Shown here piece by piece: positions 51,362 to 54,437 of a stretch of DNA of 54,437 bases. The stretch is from an uncultured Pseudomonadota bacterium (GTDB taxonomy: Bacteria > Pseudomonadota > Alphaproteobacteria > RF32 > CAG-239): NCBI GenBank assembly GCA_902793695.1, contig CADBEI010000025.1:1-54437 (forward strand), given 5' to 3'. The position numbers and the translations under genes are program-made. Within the stretch, counting starts at the first letter, position 1; each line of letters opens with the position of its first letter. The notes beneath the pieces were generated by a model, which searched no databases, was not told the DNA's origin, and saw nothing but the letters and a program-made list of their open reading frames with translations.

Positions 51362-51721
51362 TTACTTGTTAAGAGCCGCTTTGGCTGTTTCAACCAACTT
51401 AGCAAATGCTTCGGGCTGTTTCAAAGCGATATCAGCAAGAACTTTACGATCGAGTTCAACTCCCGCTTTGTTGAGCCCGCTGATAAATCGAGAATAAGTT
51501 AAATCGTGGATACGTGTGGCAGCATTGATACGTTGAATCCACAAAGAACGGAAAGTTCTTTTCTTAACTTTGCGGTCACGGTAAGCATATTGCAAACCTT
51601 TTTCAACTTTTTCAACAGCTACTCTGAATACATTTTTATTACGACCTCTGTAACCTTTCGCCATATCCAAAATTTTTTTATGACGAGCGTGAGCCGTTAA
51701 ACCTCTTTTAACACGAGACAT
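51362..51721 (-). CDS. rplT: 50S ribosomal protein L20
   Basis: The 119-residue protein starts [20 protein letters not shown] and matches L20 over its whole length, including [20 protein letters not shown] and [12 protein letters not shown]20 is needed to build the 50S subunit and often represses its own operon. It follows rpmI by 15 bases with GAGGG as binding site. Confidence 0.98.
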   Translation of the reverse strand: MSRVKRGLTAHARHKKILDMAKGYRGRNKNVFRVAVEKVEKGLQYAYRDRKVKKRTFRSLWIQRINAATRIHDLTYSRFISGLNKAGVELDRKVLADIALKQPEAFAKLVETAKAALNK

Positions 51722-51736
51722 ATCTTATCCTCCCTC

Positions 51737-51931
51737 TTAAATAAACGGTAAAAACTTTTTAACAAAAGCATTAGCGGCAGCAATAATTTTAGAGCCGCGA
51801 GCCTGTCTTTTTTGTTTTGTCGGTTTGTTGAAAAGAAGGTGTCTTTTGAAAGAATGTCTTCTTTTTAATTTGCCGGAGCCGGTCACGTCAAAGCGCTTGG
51901 CAGCGGCCTTTTTTGTTTTTAATTTTGGCAT
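51737..51931 (-). CDS. rpmI: 50S ribosomal protein L35
   Basis: The 64-residue protein [20 protein letters not shown]... matches L35, very basic. Usually infC precedes rpmI, but here the gene has its own promoter and a divergent gene beyond it, so infC must lie elsewhere. Confidence 0.97.
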   Translation of the reverse strand: MPKLKTKKAAAKRFDVTGSGKLKRRHSFKRHLLFNKPTKQKRQARGSKIIAAANAFVKKFLPFI

Positions 51932-52011
51932 TTTGATTCCCTTTCAATGGTTGGAAATTACACACAAGCCGTCAGGCAATGCCTTTTCGCCCGAACAACT
52001 TAAACACAACG

Positions 52012-52040
52012 TTTATAAACCATTTATTTTTAAATTTCAA
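52012..52040 (-). promoter_or_regulatory. Predicted promoter of the rpmI operon
   Basis: On the minus strand TTGAAA (52040-52035), a 17-base spacer and TATAAA (52017-52012). The leader of about 75 bases before rpmI contains GC pairing (GGGCGAAAAGGC, TTGCCTG) that could be a site for L20 control. Confidence 0.65.
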
Positions 52041-52139
52041 GCACTTTTTTTATATTTTTTACACAATCATTTGAATATTATTGCATATTGTAAATTATCC
52101 GATTAAGATAGAGCAGACAACGAATAAAGGATTAAAATT

Positions 52140-52874
52140 ATGAACAAACTTGTTAAAGGAATGATGATTGCCGGAGGTATTTTTATTATATTGCTGTTAA
52201 TCGGCGGTTATATTGTGTATGTTAACCGTGCGGCGATTGCCGGTAAGGCGATGAATTATGCCATGCAACGCATAACCGGTTCGCCGGAAGACGGTTCACA
52301 AACGTGGATTGAAGGCGATTCGTCGCAAGATGTTAAAAATGCCTTGATTAAATCGGTACTTAATCGCGAACCGGAAAAAAAGTCCGATTCTTCCGCCAGA
52401 CGTAAACCGGGATTGGCAACTATGGCCGAGATGTTGGCCAACGGTGCCGGAGAAAGTACCGACTTGGGACAGCTGGCTCAGGCATTTTTGGGCGGTTTGA
52501 GTGTTGATGCCGAGCAGGAAAATGCAACTTTACATAAAAGAACGGTACCGGAAAATGTTAATGATATTAACGCTCGCGATACCAAAGGTCGCACGCTTTT
52601 AATGAACGTATGTCGGGTTGATGTGTCGCCGAAGGTGATTAAAATGCTGTTGCGTTACGGTGCCGATATTAACGCGGTTGATAATAAAGGTCGTAGTGCG
52701 TTGATGTATGCCGTGGCTTTGAATGAAGATCCGGAGGTGGTGGAAATGTTGCTTGCAAGCGGCGCCGACGGACGCATGAAAGATAACGAAGGTAAAAAGG
52801 TCATTGAATACGCTAAAACGCCGGAAATGGAAAGCCTGATCAAAAAATACACCAAATCGGGGTGGTTCTTTTAA
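52140..52874 (+). CDS. Membrane-anchored ankyrin-repeat protein
   Basis: The 244-residue protein has an N-terminal membrane helix (about 8-28, MMIAGGIFIILLLIGGYIVYV), a charged linker (to about 140), and two to three ankyrin repeats (NDINARDTKGRTLLMNVCR, YGADINAVDNKGRSALMYAV, LASGADGRMKDNEGKKVIEY). With the anchor near the N-terminus, the repeats probably lie outside the cytoplasmic membrane. It is divergent from rpmI. The binding partner is unknown. Confidence 0.85.
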   Translation: MNKLVKGMMIAGGIFIILLLIGGYIVYVNRAAIAGKAMNYAMQRITGSPEDGSQTWIEGDSSQDVKNALIKSVLNREPEKKSDSSARRKPGLATMAEMLANGAGESTDLGQLAQAFLGGLSVDAEQENATLHKRTVPENVNDINARDTKGRTLLMNVCRVDVSPKVIKMLLRYGADINAVDNKGRSALMYAVALNEDPEVVEMLLASGADGRMKDNEGKKVIEYAKTPEMESLIKKYTKSGWFF

Positions 52875-52919
52875 GTTGCGTCAACAGTTTTTTTGACTTA
52901 TTAATATAGACTTTGGTAT

Positions 52920-52959
52920 ATATTCCTCTTTTATTACGCTAAAAGGGGAATATTTTTTT
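52920..52959 (+). terminator. Rho-independent terminator
   Basis: ATATTCC-T-CTTTT (52920-52932) pairs with AAAAG-G-GGAATAT (52941-52953), followed by T residues, 46 bases after the ankyrin gene stop. Confidence 0.75.
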
Positions 52960-52980
52960 GCCCGTATGGGAGATATAATA

Positions 52981-53219
52981 ATGCAAAAACAAAATATTGC
53001 CAATATTTTACTTTATGGTATGGCACAACAACACACACCGGCGGAATTCGGCGCAGATGAACGCATTATCAGCGAAATGGTTGAAGGATGGAATCAAAAT
53101 GTGTATATTTTTCCGCATTACGGCATAAAATTACAAAAAAATCGGCAGAAAAAATATCATCTTATGTAGGAGCGGCTGTCGATTCCGTATTCAATATGGC
53201 CGATAAGACATATTTATAA
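52981..53219 (+). CDS. Small hypothetical protein, frame broken at an A run
   Basis: ATG 52981 follows GGGAG. As read, the frame stops at 53167-53169. One extra A in the seven-A run at 53135-53141 joins it to a second frame (SAEKISSYVGAAVDSVFNMA) ending at 53217-53219, giving about 79 residues. The start is MQKQNIANILLYGMAQQHTP. The next gene, 53275-53544, is also small and of similar type. No family is recognised. Single-base loss in a homopolymer points to sequence error, but slippage or decay is possible. Confidence 0.5.
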
Positions 53220-53274
53220 TCGGTAAGGCGGCGGTTATTTTTTACCTTGTTTGATGATTGCTGACGAGGGAAAA

Positions 53275-53544
53275 ATGCAAAAAATACAAAATAATGAACA
53301 TATCAGATTAGAAGACAGTTTGATGTTTGCCGGCACGATTTATGAAAGCTTTGAAGCTCTGGAAGAAGTTATGGGTAAACTTAAATTGGAACGTCCGCTG
53401 TTTTTAATTTATTTAGCCAAGAAGGAATTTGCCGATGCCGTGTTCAAGGCTGCCGGAGAAACACCTCCCGACGGTAGAACCGTTATGGAAAATCCGCCGA
53501 ATTATATTGAAATTTTCAACTCCGATTATCAAAATTTGCAGTAA
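53275..53544 (+). CDS. Small hypothetical protein
   Basis: ATG 53275 follows GAGGGAAAA; an earlier ATG exists at 53254. The 89-residue product (MQKIQNNEHIRLEDSLMFAG...) is helical and acidic in its first half (ESFEALEEVMGKLKLERPLF) and has no signal peptide or membrane helix. No family is recognised. It is followed by a 19-bp tandem repeat and a strong promoter for the next gene. Confidence 0.6.
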   Translation: MQKIQNNEHIRLEDSLMFAGTIYESFEALEEVMGKLKLERPLFLIYLAKKEFADAVFKAAGETPPDGRTVMENPPNYIEIFNSDYQNLQ

Positions 53545-53565
53545 ATGAAAATAGTTAGTCTTTAG

Positions 53566-53603
53566 ACTTGACTTGTTGACAAAAACTTGACTTGTTGACA
53601 AAA
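53566..53603 (+). repeat. 19-bp tandem duplication carrying promoter -35 boxes
   Basis: ACTTGACTTGTTGACAAAA occurs at 53566-53584 and again at 53585-53603. Each copy contains TTGACT and TTGACA, so the -35 element of the next gene is doubled. Confidence 0.8.
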
Positions 53604-53615
53604 ACAGAATATACT
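53587..53615 (+). promoter_or_regulatory. Predicted promoter of the edge gene
   Basis: TTGACT (53587-53592), a 17-base spacer and TATACT (53610-53615). It lies 19 bases before the start codon at 53634. The TTGACA inside the spacer is at an unsuitable distance. Confidence 0.6.
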
Positions 53616-53633
53616 CATGCCAAGGAAAAGTTG

Positions 53634-54437
53634 ATGAAACACTGGTATGATGATTTATATCGTTACTTCAAAGTCGCCGCCGTTACCGCCGGCGGTCTTT
53701 GTGCTTCGGGTGAAATCAAAGCGCAAAATACCGCGGATTCCGATTCATTCGCTCAAATTGAAAATGTAATACCGATACCGCAGAAATACATTAATTATCA
53801 GTATGTTGACACAAAATTATATTATCAGGTCGATACGATTTATAACGCCTCGATAATTGATAAAGTAAAAAAAGGTACTTATGCCGGTAACGTGGCTTAT
53901 TATGATTTTGATGACAATATTACCGTAAAATATCATTTTGCCGGAGTCAAAGAGCAACCGCACAACGGTACGCAGGTATCGGTTGATGTGCATGAAGGTA
54001 CACACAGCAGATATTCCAATCTGTACGGATTGCCGTTGGGAAAAATTTCACCGAAGCAGGCATACAGTTTGGGAATTGCTGTTGAGTTCAATGCCTATTT
54101 GTATCAAACTATGTATGAAATGAATAAAAGTGCGGAAGCTGACAGTATTGTCGGGCTGTTGCATGATACTAATTTTGACTTCGGCAATTTGTTGCAGAAA
54201 GGCTGGCTGTATAAATATACTTCCGCCAAGCAAAAGGATAGAGAAAAACTTCTTACTTTGATGGTAAACAACGTTTTTGCCCACACATATTCAATGATGA
54301 CCGCATCGGAGAGTTATACCAAACAGCTTATACAAACTGTTCATTCAATGTCTGATACTTCAGGTATTCCGGAAAGAATAAAAGAAGAAAACTACAAACG
54401 CGCCATTGATGCTGCCTTTACCATTCAGGTTAGCGAT
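53634..54437 (+). CDS. Putative HExxH metallopeptidase-like protein (partial, runs off the edge)
   Basis: An open frame from ATG 53634 (AAGGAAAAG before it) runs to the edge, at least 268 residues. It begins MKHWYDDLYRYFKVAAVTAG; a weak signal or no signal is present. Residues 118-124 read DVHEGTH, a HExxH zinc motif (H120, H124), and a glutamate lies 27 residues later in VEFNAYLYQ (about E151), as in gluzincins. A beta-rich part precedes it. This supports a zinc protease, but the motif alone can occur by chance. The C-terminus is missing. Confidence 0.6.
   Translation, partial: MKHWYDDLYRYFKVAAVTAGGLCASGEIKAQNTADSDSFAQIENVIPIPQKYINYQYVDTKLYYQVDTIYNASIIDKVKKGTYAGNVAYYDFDDNITVKYHFAGVKEQPHNGTQVSVDVHEGTHSRYSNLYGLPLGKISPKQAYSLGIAVEFNAYLYQTMYEMNKSAEADSIVGLLHDTNFDFGNLLQKGWLYKYTSAKQKDREKLLTLMVNNVFAHTYSMMTASESYTKQLIQTVHSMSDTSGIPERIKEENYKRAIDAAFTIQVSD

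Overview
The window looks like a chromosomal segment of a host-associated, fairly low-GC alphaproteobacterium, possibly one of the uncultured gut lineages (my inference). Supporting signs are the order rne / amiC / mrcA / prfB seen in alphaproteobacteria, an RNase E with a long insertion inside its S1 domain, the unit rpmI-rplT-pheS-pheT-proS, good TTGACA-N17-TATAAT-like promoters with Shine-Dalgarno sites, and a cassette that looks imported from Bacteroidetes. No rRNA, CRISPR array or complete prophage is visible.

Layout. 1-562: end of one gene, then a degenerate array of terminator plus tRNA-3'-end repeats. 546-7378: an AT-rich integrative element of about 6.8 kb, bounded by a 17-bp direct repeat of the 3' end of tRNA-Met(CAU). 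It carries a small HUH (Rep-like) protein, an ankyrin protein, four small unknown genes (two membrane-anchored), a serine recombinase with an array of TTTTACA boxes in front of it, and a tyrosine integrase next to the tRNA. 7481-17362: membrane flippase-like protein, Sel1 protein, Uup ABC-F ATPase, a lipoprotein hydrolase, an unassigned structured RNA, a glycosyltransferase, an M48 protease and RNase E. 17781-27185: cell-wall and translation genes (amiC, mrcA, prfB with its programmed frameshift), a giant AsmA-like protein and preA.

27295-35949 is the most coherent accessory system: thirteen closely packed minus-strand genes headed by a TetR repressor. The set is a PH-like membrane protein, exported flavodoxin, aldo/keto reductase, exported ABM monooxygenase, exported amidohydrolase, flavin reductase, 4-OT tautomerase, exported CMD-cupin fusion, two Fe-S-type flavoproteins, exported alpha/beta hydrolase and glutathione peroxidase. 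Together they suggest an inducible pathway for sensing, reducing and cleaving a reactive quinone-like, aromatic or electrophilic compound, with half of the enzymes outside the cytoplasmic membrane. A DdpX-type dipeptidase is transcribed divergently.

36780-54437: SnoaL-like lipoprotein, tRNA-CAU (probably Ile2) with a palindromic tRNA-end element, U32 peptidase-family protein, C_GCAxxG_C_C protein, MATE transporter, MazG-like protein and metallophosphoesterase. Then follow a candidate RNA gene, a four-gene membrane cassette without Shine-Dalgarno sites, a terminator-flanked palindromic element, the proS-pheT-pheS-rplT-rpmI unit (minus strand), a membrane ankyrin protein and a truncated HExxH-protease candidate at the right edge.

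Two cross-cutting signals stand out. Palindromic elements built from terminators (and, at both tRNA genes, from the tRNA 3' end) occur three times. Five reading frames (rne twice, proS, a MATE gene and a small gene) are each broken in a way that one extra base would repair (for the MATE gene, 3n+1 bases). In the essential genes this is more likely sequence error than decay.
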